DNA of 45,874 nt. It comes from a virus. A model generated the notes under the pieces. That model worked only from the letters and a program-made list of their open reading frames with translations. It did no database searches and was not told the origin of the DNA. Made by a program: the position numbers and the translations under genes. Within the stretch, counting starts at the first letter, position 1, and every line of letters starts with the position of its first letter. Below are positions 14,614-22,222 of the stretch, one piece after another. Where the stretch lies: IMG/VR virus record IMGVR_UViG_3300036806_000206, positions 1 through 45,874 of that record; one strand, given 5' to 3'.

Positions 14614-15099
14614 ATGTTCGATCAGAACCTCATGTTCTCGGACAGCCAGAACCTCGCCGCTGCGGCGGGGACGGTTGTCTCCACGAATTCCGTCGATACC
14701 TGGAGGGGCAAGACGGCCGCGACCGGAACGCCGAACATCGGCGGACCGCTCACCGGCGACTTCGGCCGCGGCAACGACGCGGTCGACATCGTCGGCATCG
14801 TGACGCAGGCGTTCACGAGCGCCGGTGCCGCGACCCTGCAGATCCAGGTCATCCAGACCGACAATCCGGATCTCACGGGCAACGTCGAGATGCTCCGCGA
14901 GTCCCGGGCGCAGGCGGCAGGAACGCAGCCGTCGGTGTTCACGGCGGGGCGGGTGTTTACCCTCGGGAAGCCGCCCAGCATGACGAGGCGGTACCTCGGG
15001 CTCGCCTACGTCATCGGCGCTGCCACGACCACGGCCGGTAAGATCACGGCGGGCCTCGGCAAGGGCGTTCCATCCAACACCTCGGCGCTGCTCCTGTAG
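14614..15099 (+). CDS. Capsid cement / decoration protein (Bbp16-like)
   Basis: Encodes 161 aa starting MFDQNLMFSDSQNL, a beginning typical of the BPP-1 Bbp16 cement protein family, with a beta-rich middle (TLQIQVIQTDNPDL) and a C-terminal AGKITAGLGKGV. The cement protein clamps neighbouring capsid subunits on the outside of the head. Its place directly after the capsid gene supports the call. Confidence 0.82.
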   Translation: MFDQNLMFSDSQNLAAAAGTVVSTNSVDTWRGKTAATGTPNIGGPLTGDFGRGNDAVDIVGIVTQAFTSAGAATLQIQVIQTDNPDLTGNVEMLRESRAQAAGTQPSVFTAGRVFTLGKPPSMTRRYLGLAYVIGAATTTAGKITAGLGKGVPSNTSALLL

Positions 15100-15122
15100 G
15101 AGCGGAAAGGAAAACAGGAGCC

Positions 15123-15731
15123 ATGGCCGATACCAAGAAGGACGAGACGACGAAGAAGGACGAGGCGGCGGCGAAGCGGGACGAGGGCACCCAGACGCGG
15201 GAGAACACCGAGATCAAGCCGCGCGAGGCGAAGGCGGTCGGACCGTCGCGCATCGACGATCCGGCCCGGACCGAGGCGCCGACCGGGGCGCGGGTGAACC
15301 TGCCCGAGAAGGAGGCGCGCCGCGCGGACCGGCCCGAGGATGGGGACCCGGTGCCCGTCGGGAGTCCGGGGACGAAGGGGAAGACGTACACCTACCGGGT
15401 CGTCGAGCGGGCGTTCAAGGAGAACATGCTCCTGGATCCGTCCGCCATGCCGGAGGGCTCGGGCGGCCTCTTCCAGTCCGCCGAGCTCTACAACTCCCGG
15501 GCGCTGGTTCCGGCCGATGACGCGACGCAGGCCGCGGTCGACAAGATGAAGGACGAGCACGACCATCTCCGGAACAAGGCCGCGCCCATCTCCCGCGACG
15601 AGTCGGCCGAGCTGCGGCAGCGGATCGCGGAACTCGAGGCGGCGGCCAAGGGCAACCGCTCGACGACGGCGCCTGCGCGGGTCGACGAGGACGAGAAGGG
15701 CGACAAGGGCGCGGGTACGAAGAAGTCCTGA
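15123..15731 (+). CDS. Charged, largely disordered virion-region protein (202 aa)
   Basis: Encodes 202 aa. Both ends are very rich in Lys, Glu, Asp and Arg and look disordered; a short ordered segment (YTYRVVERAFKENMLL, about residues 85-100) lies in the middle, and a coiled coil near residue 160. No family recognised. Placed between cement and tail genes; it may be a minor head protein. Confidence 0.78.
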   Translation: MADTKKDETTKKDEAAAKRDEGTQTRENTEIKPREAKAVGPSRIDDPARTEAPTGARVNLPEKEARRADRPEDGDPVPVGSPGTKGKTYTYRVVERAFKENMLLDPSAMPEGSGGLFQSAELYNSRALVPADDATQAAVDKMKDEHDHLRNKAAPISRDESAELRQRIAELEAAAKGNRSTTAPARVDEDEKGDKGAGTKKS

Positions 15732-15750
15732 GCCTCACCAGCTCGGGATG

Positions 15751-15804
15751 CAGGGGCGGGGACCTCGGTCGGGCGCACCGTCGGGGTTCCCGCTCCTGTC
15801 TTTC
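15751..15804 (+). terminator. Strong hairpin between head and tail genes
   Basis: CAGGGGCGGGGACC (15751-15764) pairs with GGTTCCCGCTCCTG (15785-15798) over 14 bp including two G-U pairs, with a 20-base loop, followed by TCTTTC. It lies in an 87-base gap just before a GGAGGT ribosome-binding site. It may be a leaky terminator that lowers tail gene expression relative to head genes, or a processing site. Confidence 0.45.
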
Positions 15805-15818
15805 GGAGGTGAAACGAG

Positions 15819-16094
15819 ATGGCGAGAGTCGACGACGGCAAGCTGCACTTCGGGGCGGAGTCCTACGTGCGCCAGATCGAGAAGCACCTCGAAGCCGAGG
15901 GCGCGAAGGACGTAGTGGCGATCGTCATCCTCGCGCGGCCGGTCGGTGACGGCGAATTCGTGGTGCTCGCGGCCGGACTGCACGAGGGGCGCTCCATCGA
16001 CGGGCCGACGCAGCGGAAGATCTACCGGGCGCTGCACAACGAGGCGGGGGTCATCCACGCGCCCGCGGCGCCGAAGCCGGGCGAGGTGATGTGA
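15819..16094 (+). CDS. Hypothetical late protein (91 aa)
   Basis: Encodes 91 aa from ATG 15819, with a GGAGGT site eight bases upstream. Two beta-alpha units (VVAIVILARPVGD, then EFVVLAAGLHEG) and a C-terminal helix. No family recognised. Coupled to the tail adaptor gene by GTGA. Possibly a head-tail joining protein. Confidence 0.78.
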   Translation: MARVDDGKLHFGAESYVRQIEKHLEAEGAKDVVAIVILARPVGDGEFVVLAAGLHEGRSIDGPTQRKIYRALHNEAGVIHAPAAPKPGEVM

Positions 16095-16723
16095 TGGCGA
16101 CCGACGAGGCGACGATCTGCAATCTGGCGCTGAACGGCATTGGCGTGACGGCATTCATCTCGGATCTTGCCGAGGACTCCAACGAGGCGAACATCTGCCG
16201 TCTCGTCTACCCGCAAGCTCGCGACGAGGAGCTGGAGGTCACGGCGCCGGGATGGGCCACCGCCCGCGTGCGGCCCGCGCCGATCGACGAGACGACGCTG
16301 GCGCTGGGCGAGGTGCCCGGCGGCTGGAAGTACGCCTACGCGCTCCCGGACGACGCCCTGCCGAACGGCCTGCGCAGCGTGTATCCGGGCATCCGTTCGC
16401 CGCGCGACGACCAGCAGATCCGGTTCGCCGTCGAGTGGGACAGCGCGACGCAGCAGGTCGTCGTGCTCACCGACCAGGAAGACCCGGAGTACGTCTACAC
16501 GGCAAGGATTACCGACCCGGCGCGCTTCCCGGCCACGTTCGCGCGGGCCATCGCGGAGCGGATGGCGAAGGACCTCATTCGCGGGCTGCGCAAGGACCTG
16601 CGGTTGCTCGAGGCGCAGCGGCGGATGAGCGGCGAGGCGAGCGGTACGGCAGCGGCGAGCGCCGGCAGGGCATCGAAGCCGGACCCGGAGCCGGAGAACT
16701 TCATCACGGCGGCGAGGCGGTAG
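16091..16723 (+). CDS. Tail adaptor protein (T7 gp11-like)
   Basis: Encodes 210 aa from GTG 16091 (or ATG 16094). It shows the recurring pattern of gp11-like tail tubular A proteins: TICNLALNGIGV near the N terminus, a YPQARDEELEV segment, GWATARV, then WKYAYALPDDALP, followed by strands and a C-terminal helix with AERMAKDLIRGL. In podoviruses this ring links the portal to the nozzle. The following nozzle gene agrees. Confidence 0.87.
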   Translation: MMATDEATICNLALNGIGVTAFISDLAEDSNEANICRLVYPQARDEELEVTAPGWATARVRPAPIDETTLALGEVPGGWKYAYALPDDALPNGLRSVYPGIRSPRDDQQIRFAVEWDSATQQVVVLTDQEDPEYVYTARITDPARFPATFARAIAERMAKDLIRGLRKDLRLLEAQRRMSGEASGTAAASAGRASKPDPEPENFITAARR

Positions 16724-16724
16724 G

Positions 16725-17048
16725 TCACCGAATGCAGACGCTGCTCCAGGTGGCGAGCACCACGGCGCAAGTAGGCGTGTCGACGGTCGCCGGGCAGCTA
16801 TTCCACGCGAGGAAGCGTCCGCCGTCGGCATCGCAAAAGCACCGTCGCTGCGTGAACGTCTGCCCCTGAGCGATGGCGTCGAACTGATCCTCGCGGGCAG
16901 CGTCGGGGCACGGGTCGCACGGGGGCCCGGCGTCCAGGTTGGTCTCGCATTCGGTGGTCGGGCGCGGAGTGGGCGGCGGTACCTGTGGCGGCTCCTGATG
17001 GCCGCAGGCGACGAGTAGCAAGAGAGCGAGCAGGACAGCGAGCCGCAT
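16725..17048 (-). CDS. Cys-rich lipoprotein in antisense orientation (moron candidate)
   Basis: Encodes 107 aa from ATG 17048, or 114 aa from ATG 17069. The N terminus MRLAVLLALLLLVACGHQ is a lipoprotein signal: one basic residue, a Leu/Val/Ala core, and the lipobox LVAC. The mature part is Pro-rich, then has Cys pairs (CDPC, CFC) suited to disulfides. It lies on the opposite strand and fills exactly the gap between two tail genes (16723 and 17068). No plus-strand frame competes there. An independent envelope protein made by the prophage, perhaps blocking superinfection, is the natural reading, but no homologue is recognised. Confidence 0.72.
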   Translation of the reverse strand: MRLAVLLALLLLVACGHQEPPQVPPPTPRPTTECETNLDAGPPCDPCPDAAREDQFDAIAQGQTFTQRRCFCDADGGRFLAWNSCPATVDTPTCAVVLATWSSVCIR

Positions 17049-17057
17049 CGTCGGAGG

Positions 17058-17088
17058 GTAATACCGCATGGGTCAGCCGGTACGGCAA
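17058..17088 (-). promoter_or_regulatory. Possible promoter for the antisense lipoprotein gene
   Basis: On the minus strand TTGCCG (17088-17083) is followed after 19 bases by TATTAC (17063-17058). The -10-like hexamer ends nine bases before the ATG at 17048, and no Shine-Dalgarno sequence is seen, so the transcript would be leaderless or nearly so. The spacing is longer than ideal. Confidence 0.25.
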
Positions 17089-19830
17089 CAGGCGTTCACG
17101 GGCGAGATTGCCCCGGAGCGCTATGGCCGCACGAAGGATCCGCGGTACGCGACCAGCCTCCGCACCTGCAAGAACTTCCTGCCCATCGAGGACGGCGCGC
17201 TCGTGAACCGGGCGGGCACCTACGACATGGGCGCGCTCGCCGCGGCGCAGGTCCGCTTCGAGCACTTCGTCTTCACCGACGCACAGGCGTTCGTCCTCGA
17301 ATTTACGAATCTCCAGGTCCGGGTCTGGACTCCGCTCGGGCTCGTGCTGAACGCGGGCGTCCCGGTTGCGGTGGCGACTCCCTACCTCGCCGCGGACCTG
17401 CCGTTCCTCAAGTTTCAGCAGAGCGGCGACGTCATCACCATCACACGCCGCGGGTACCAGCCGCGGGACCTGACCAGGATCTCGAACACGAACTGGACGA
17501 TTGCGCTGCACGGCTTCGTTCCACAGGCGTTCTTCGCCGGCTTCCCGTCGATCAACGTGACCGAGATCGCGATGACCTCGACGACGAAATGGGACCTGAC
17601 GCCGTTTGGTCCGCCGCCTGCCGGTTATGGCGTGGGCGACATCGTCATGTTTCAGCCGGGCGGCGCCGGCCCGTTCCATCTTTATCAATCGCTGGCCGGT
17701 TCCAACCGCACGCAGCCGGATGTGGGCGGCTGGACCGATGTCTCCTGGAATGCCGGCACGACGTACGACAAGGGCCAGTACGTCTGGAAGGACGGACAGC
17801 CGTACATCTCGCTTCGGGAGCAGAACCAGGGAATCGACCCGACCGACACGAGCATTATTTCGGCGGTCGATGCCGCGCTGGGGATCTACTGGTGGGCGCC
17901 CGCGTCCGACGCGACCAGACCGGCTCAGGAGTGGAAGTGGGCGGTGACGGTGCTCTACAAGGACGATCACGGCGTCACGCACGAGACGTTGCCTTCGGTC
18001 GTGTCAGTCGGCGGCGCCTTTACCTTTTCCGGCGCGAAGTCGGCGGTGTACTCCGACCGTCCCGCGACCATCCGCTGGACCGCGCCCGGTGCGCAGGCGT
18101 TCTCGTTCAAGTTGGTCGGCTACAACATCTACCGCGGGCGCGGGAACCTTTACGGATTCGTTGGCGGCGCGGATGCCAACGACACTGCATTCACCGATAC
18201 CGGGGCGGCTCCGGACTACGGTACGCAGCCACCGAAGGGAACCAATCCATTCGCCATCGCGGACGGCGCGGACTCGGCAAACACCTTCTCCTGGCCTGCC
18301 TGCGGAACGATTCACGCGCAGCGCGAGGTGTTCGCCGGAACGGACAAGAAGCCGTCTACCTTCTTCGGCTCGGCCGTCGGCGACTTCAGCCGCTTCGACG
18401 TCTACGACGAGCCGCAGGACGCGGACTCCTACGAATGGCGCGTCTCGTCTGCCCGGCTGGAGGATATTCGCAGCGTCCTGTCCTTCGGTCGGCTCCTGCT
18501 CTTCAGCGGGCAGGGCGTGTTCAGCGCGCACGGGGCGGACGGTGCGGACATCACGGCCAACTCGGTCGAGGTGCGCAAGCACGTCAAGAAGGGCGCGAGC
18601 TATCTCGATCCGCTGGAGGTGGCGAACGTCATCCTCTTCAACACATCGAAGGGGAACTACGTCCGGGATCTGGTCTACGACTTCGCCAGCAACTCGTACA
18701 CCGGGCAGGACCTGACCCGCATCGCCCGGCACCTCTTCCGCGGGCACACCATCGTCTCCTGGGCGCACCAGGAAGAGCCCTACAGCGTCGTGTGGATGGT
18801 CCGAGACGACGGGCTGCTAGTCTCCTGCACCTACGACCGGGACACGCAGACGCTGGCATGGGCGCAGCATCCGACCGCCGGAACCGTGGTCCAGGTGGAG
18901 ACCATCCCGAACGGCACCGAGGACGCCGTGCTGCTCGGCGTCATGCGCAACGGCGCGCCGCGAATGGAGCGGATGGCGAGCCGGGACCTTGCCCCGACGG
19001 ACAGCCGGGATCTGTGCTTCCTGGACGCGGCGATCACGTTCGACGGCCGGAACATCGGCGCTACGACGATGACCGTCTCCGGGGCGGGCTACGACGCGGA
19101 GGACGAGGTAACGATCAACGCGGGCGCGGCGGCGTTCGTCGACCCGACCGACATCGGCGACCAGATCATCATTCTCCCGGACGGCATCGCCGCCGTGCTC
19201 GACGAAGATGGCGTGGAGCTCGTTCCGGCAGTCCCGCCAACGCGCGCCACGATCACCCAGGTGAACAGCGCAACGCAGGCGCTCGCGAAGCTGGAGGCGC
19301 CGTTGCCGGCGGATTATCAGAACGCCGCGACGCTTCTCTGGGGCTGGGCGCGGGACGCGTTCCAGGGCTTCGACCATCTAGAGGGTCTGGACGTGACGGT
19401 GCTCGCGGACGGCGGCGTTCAGGGCCCGTTCACGGTCGCGGGCGGTATCATCGGGCCGCTCAATCCCCCGGCGCTCATCCTCGTCGGTGGGCTGCCCTAC
19501 GTCTCGGACGCGGAGCTGCTCGACGTGGCGGCGGATTCCGTGAAGTCGAACGTCAAGACGGTGGAGCAGGTCATCTTCGAGGTGCTGGCGACCCGCGGGC
19601 TTCTCGTCGGCGAGCAACTCGACGATCCGAAGCACCCGATGCGGGAAGCCAAGCTCCGGACGCTCGCTGACAACTTCGATCCGACAGCGCTCAAGACGCA
19701 GCAGGTCGAGGTGAAGATCTCGTCGAGTTGGAACACGAAGGGCGGGCGGGCAGCGATCCGGCAGAAGGACCCGCTCCCGCTCACCATCACCGCGGTGACC
19801 CGGATCATCGACGTCGGCGGACAGCCATGA
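17068..19830 (+). CDS. Tail nozzle / tail tubular protein (T7 gp12-like) with inserted carbohydrate-binding-like segment
   Basis: Encodes 920 aa. The start FTGEIAPERYGRTKDPRYA, then TCKNFLPIEDGALVNRAGT, is diagnostic of podovirus nozzle proteins. Near residues 225-275 lies WNAGTTYDKGQYVWKDG...ISL...YWWAPA, the pattern of CBM5/12-type (chitin-binding-like) modules, inserted in the nozzle. Further beta domains follow. Six copies would form the tail tube tip. A GGAGGG site precedes ATG 17068. Opposite it lie the 5' ends of the antisense lipoprotein frame. Confidence 0.9.
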   Translation: MGQPVRQQAFTGEIAPERYGRTKDPRYATSLRTCKNFLPIEDGALVNRAGTYDMGALAAAQVRFEHFVFTDAQAFVLEFTNLQVRVWTPLGLVLNAGVPVAVATPYLAADLPFLKFQQSGDVITITRRGYQPRDLTRISNTNWTIALHGFVPQAFFAGFPSINVTEIAMTSTTKWDLTPFGPPPAGYGVGDIVMFQPGGAGPFHLYQSLAGSNRTQPDVGGWTDVSWNAGTTYDKGQYVWKDGQPYISLREQNQGIDPTDTSIISAVDAALGIYWWAPASDATRPAQEWKWAVTVLYKDDHGVTHETLPSVVSVGGAFTFSGAKSAVYSDRPATIRWTAPGAQAFSFKLVGYNIYRGRGNLYGFVGGADANDTAFTDTGAAPDYGTQPPKGTNPFAIADGADSANTFSWPACGTIHAQREVFAGTDKKPSTFFGSAVGDFSRFDVYDEPQDADSYEWRVSSARLEDIRSVLSFGRLLLFSGQGVFSAHGADGADITANSVEVRKHVKKGASYLDPLEVANVILFNTSKGNYVRDLVYDFASNSYTGQDLTRIARHLFRGHTIVSWAHQEEPYSVVWMVRDDGLLVSCTYDRDTQTLAWAQHPTAGTVVQVETIPNGTEDAVLLGVMRNGAPRMERMASRDLAPTDSRDLCFLDAAITFDGRNIGATTMTVSGAGYDAEDEVTINAGAAAFVDPTDIGDQIIILPDGIAAVLDEDGVELVPAVPPTRATITQVNSATQALAKLEAPLPADYQNAATLLWGWARDAFQGFDHLEGLDVTVLADGGVQGPFTVAGGIIGPLNPPALILVGGLPYVSDAELLDVAADSVKSNVKTVEQVIFEVLATRGLLVGEQLDDPKHPMREAKLRTLADNFDPTALKTQQVEVKISSSWNTKGGRAAIRQKDPLPLTITAVTRIIDVGGQP

Positions 19831-19840
19831 GGGAGGCGAC

Positions 19841-20449
19841 GTGGACCCGGTAACCATGGCCCTCATCGGCATGCAGCTCGCCGGTGGCCTGATGAAGGCG
19901 AACGCTGCCCGCAAGGCGGCTCAGGCGCAGGCGGCGCAGGACGAGTACAACGCGCGGCTGTCCGAGGCGGCTGCGGGCGACACGCTTCTCCGCGGGCAGA
20001 CGCAGGAGAGCGCCGTCAAGCAATTGACGAGCGAGCGCATCTCTACCGGGCGGGCGCAACTCGGCGCGTCCGGAGTCGACGTCCAGAGCGGAAGCGCGGT
20101 GGACACGCTGGCGGGGCAGCGGGCGCGCGGCGCTCTTGCCGCGCTGGTCGTGCGCGGGAATGCGGCTCGCTCGGCATGGGGCTACGAGGCGCAGGCATCG
20201 AATTTCCGGGCAAAGGCGAAGTACGCGCTCGAGCAGGGCGACGACGCGGCGCTGGGCGCGCTTCTCGGCGCGGGCGGGCAGGCGCTGGGGATGGCGGGAC
20301 AGGCTGGCGCATTCAAGAGCAGCGCGCTCTCCACGCCGGGCGTGACGACGCCGCTCATCCGGGTCGGTGAGCCGACGAATCCGCCCCCCGCATTCGGTGA
20401 CGCTGGCTTCGGTGACTTCCCGTTCGAGGACGGAGCGCTCCCCTCGTAG
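19841..20449 (+). CDS. Internal virion protein (T7 gp14-like)
   Basis: Encodes 202 aa from GTG 19841, preceded by GGGAGG. A short hydrophobic N terminus (ALIGMQLAGGLMKANA) is followed by Ala/Gln-rich helices and a RGNAARSAWGYEAQASNFRAKA segment typical of the small ejection protein of podoviruses. In T7 such proteins leave the head first and enter the outer membrane. Position before two larger internal proteins supports the call. Confidence 0.8.
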   Translation: MDPVTMALIGMQLAGGLMKANAARKAAQAQAAQDEYNARLSEAAAGDTLLRGQTQESAVKQLTSERISTGRAQLGASGVDVQSGSAVDTLAGQRARGALAALVVRGNAARSAWGYEAQASNFRAKAKYALEQGDDAALGALLGAGGQALGMAGQAGAFKSSALSTPGVTTPLIRVGEPTNPPPAFGDAGFGDFPFEDGALPS

Positions 20450-20461
20450 GGGACCTGAACG

Positions 20462-22222
20462 ATGGCGACCATCCAACCGATCTTCGATCAGCCTCCCGAG
20501 ACGGAGCGGCTCCCGACGCCGTACCGGGACGTTCCGTACTCGCCGCTCGGCTTCGGCGCGGCAACGGCTGGGGGAGTCCAAGAACTCGCGCAGGTCGCGC
20601 TGCACGAGCACCAGCAACACCGCGCTGCCCAGGTCATGCAGCAGGTCGGGCAATTCGGCGAGCAGGCCGATGTCCTCCTTCACGACCCGAAGGCCGGGGC
20701 CCTGAACCTCGAAGGCGAAAAGGCGCTCGGCGCGTACGACGGTACGGTCAAGGCGCTGCGGGACCTGCAGACGAAGGCCGCTCAGGGCATCGCGGACCCT
20801 GGCCAGCGCGCCGCGTTCATGGAGCACAGCGAAGGTGTGCTCCGAACGGCGGTCCGGCAGCTCGAGGTGCATACCAGCACGCAGGGCGAGCAGCTCAAGA
20901 CGACCGGGCTGCTCTCCACGCAGAAATCGATGTTCAACTCCTCCGTGAAGGCGATCGACCAGACAAGCGCGGACAGCTACATGGCGACCGCGGCGGACGC
21001 GACGCGGGCGTACTGGACCGATCACGCGAACGCCCAGATCGCAGAGGAGAAGGTCCAGGAGTACGTCGCCACCGCGAACGCGGGGCGCCTCGACCGCCTG
21101 CTGGCCAACCCGAACACGCAGGGCGACGCGATCCGGTTCTTCCAGTCTCGGCACGACGCGCTCCCGGCCGACAAGCTGGACACATACGAGGCGAAGGTCG
21201 CGGCGGTGGGCGTGGCGACAACGGCGCAACCGCTCGCGCTCGGCATCGTTCGCAACTCAATGGGTAAGGACGGGCGCGTTGATCCGCGCGGCGCGCAGGG
21301 CCTTGTCGACGCGCTGCAGGTTCCGGAGCCGGTGCGCGAGAAGGTGCAGCAACTCGTCGATCACCACACGACCACATACAACCGGGCGTGGACTGAGGAG
21401 CGAGACGCGATTGCCGGTAAGGTGCTCAACCAGATCACAGACTCTGTGACGGGGGAGACGGATTGGTCGAAGGTGAATGCGGCGGACGATGCCGCGCTTG
21501 AGCTCAAGGATCCCATTCGTCACGCGGCGATGAAGAAGGGCGCGGCGATCGCCACGTCGAAGGCGCATTACGCCATGGCCTACGACTACTTCTTCGGCTC
21601 GCCAGCGGCCCGCGAGCGAACCGCCGGCATGAGCCCGGACGAGTTCCGTACCGACCCGATGCTCCTGCAACTTCAATACAAGCACAAAACGCCGATCGTC
21701 CAGATGTACGACGCGATGCAGAAGAACATCAACAAGCAGGCGCCGAAGGAAGCTCTCGTCCTGGAATACGCGCGCCCGAAGCTCGGTCTCGGTGACACGA
21801 AGATCGGGCAGCTATCCGCTAGCAAGCAGGAGAAGCTGACGGACCTGATGTTGGCCGTGCAGGCGGACATGCAGGACTTCGTGAAACACCACGACGGGCA
21901 GACGCCAGACAGCACGAAGCAACGCGAGATCATCGAGTACCAGACCGCGGTCACGGCCTCGCACTGGTTCACTGCGGACGAGCTGCGCTTTCAGGCGGGA
22001 GCGGCCGAGCGGCGCAACCGTCGCGCGAAGTCGACCGCGGTGCCTCCGCCTGCAACTGCGCCGGTGGTGCCCGCAGCGCCGACCGCTCTGCCAGCGACGG
22101 CGATGCCGAAGGGGGGCGCGCCGCCGGGATTCGCGGGCTGGCGCACCTCGGCATCCGCGAAGATGCGCTACCCGGCGGACGCGAAGGGCAACATCCTCGG
22201 TCCCGGTGAGCCCATCCAATGA
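20462..22222 (+). CDS. Internal virion protein (T7 gp15-like position)
   Basis: Encodes 586 aa. It is mostly helical and rich in Ala, Gln and Lys, with a repeat-like run of helices (residues about 40-450), and a Pro/Ala-rich C-terminal linker (PPPATAPVVPAAPTALP). There is no catalytic motif. Size and order (small, middle, very large) match the three ejection proteins of T7-like and BPP-1-like phages. The stop overlaps the next gene by four bases. Confidence 0.75.
   Translation: MATIQPIFDQPPETERLPTPYRDVPYSPLGFGAATAGGVQELAQVALHEHQQHRAAQVMQQVGQFGEQADVLLHDPKAGALNLEGEKALGAYDGTVKALRDLQTKAAQGIADPGQRAAFMEHSEGVLRTAVRQLEVHTSTQGEQLKTTGLLSTQKSMFNSSVKAIDQTSADSYMATAADATRAYWTDHANAQIAEEKVQEYVATANAGRLDRLLANPNTQGDAIRFFQSRHDALPADKLDTYEAKVAAVGVATTAQPLALGIVRNSMGKDGRVDPRGAQGLVDALQVPEPVREKVQQLVDHHTTTYNRAWTEERDAIAGKVLNQITDSVTGETDWSKVNAADDAALELKDPIRHAAMKKGAAIATSKAHYAMAYDYFFGSPAARERTAGMSPDEFRTDPMLLQLQYKHKTPIVQMYDAMQKNINKQAPKEALVLEYARPKLGLGDTKIGQLSASKQEKLTDLMLAVQADMQDFVKHHDGQTPDSTKQREIIEYQTAVTASHWFTADELRFQAGAAERRNRRAKSTAVPPPATAPVVPAAPTALPATAMPKGGAPPGFAGWRTSASAKMRYPADAKGNILGPGEPIQ

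Noticed and set aside
12720-14615. 631-codon minus-strand frame opposite scaffold and capsid
   Set aside because: Arg-rich shadow of clear capsid genes, with no plausible start signal or domain.
19805-21229. 474-codon minus-strand frame opposite internal virion genes
   Set aside because: Arg/Leu-rich shadow; no domain and no gap in the plus-strand genes.
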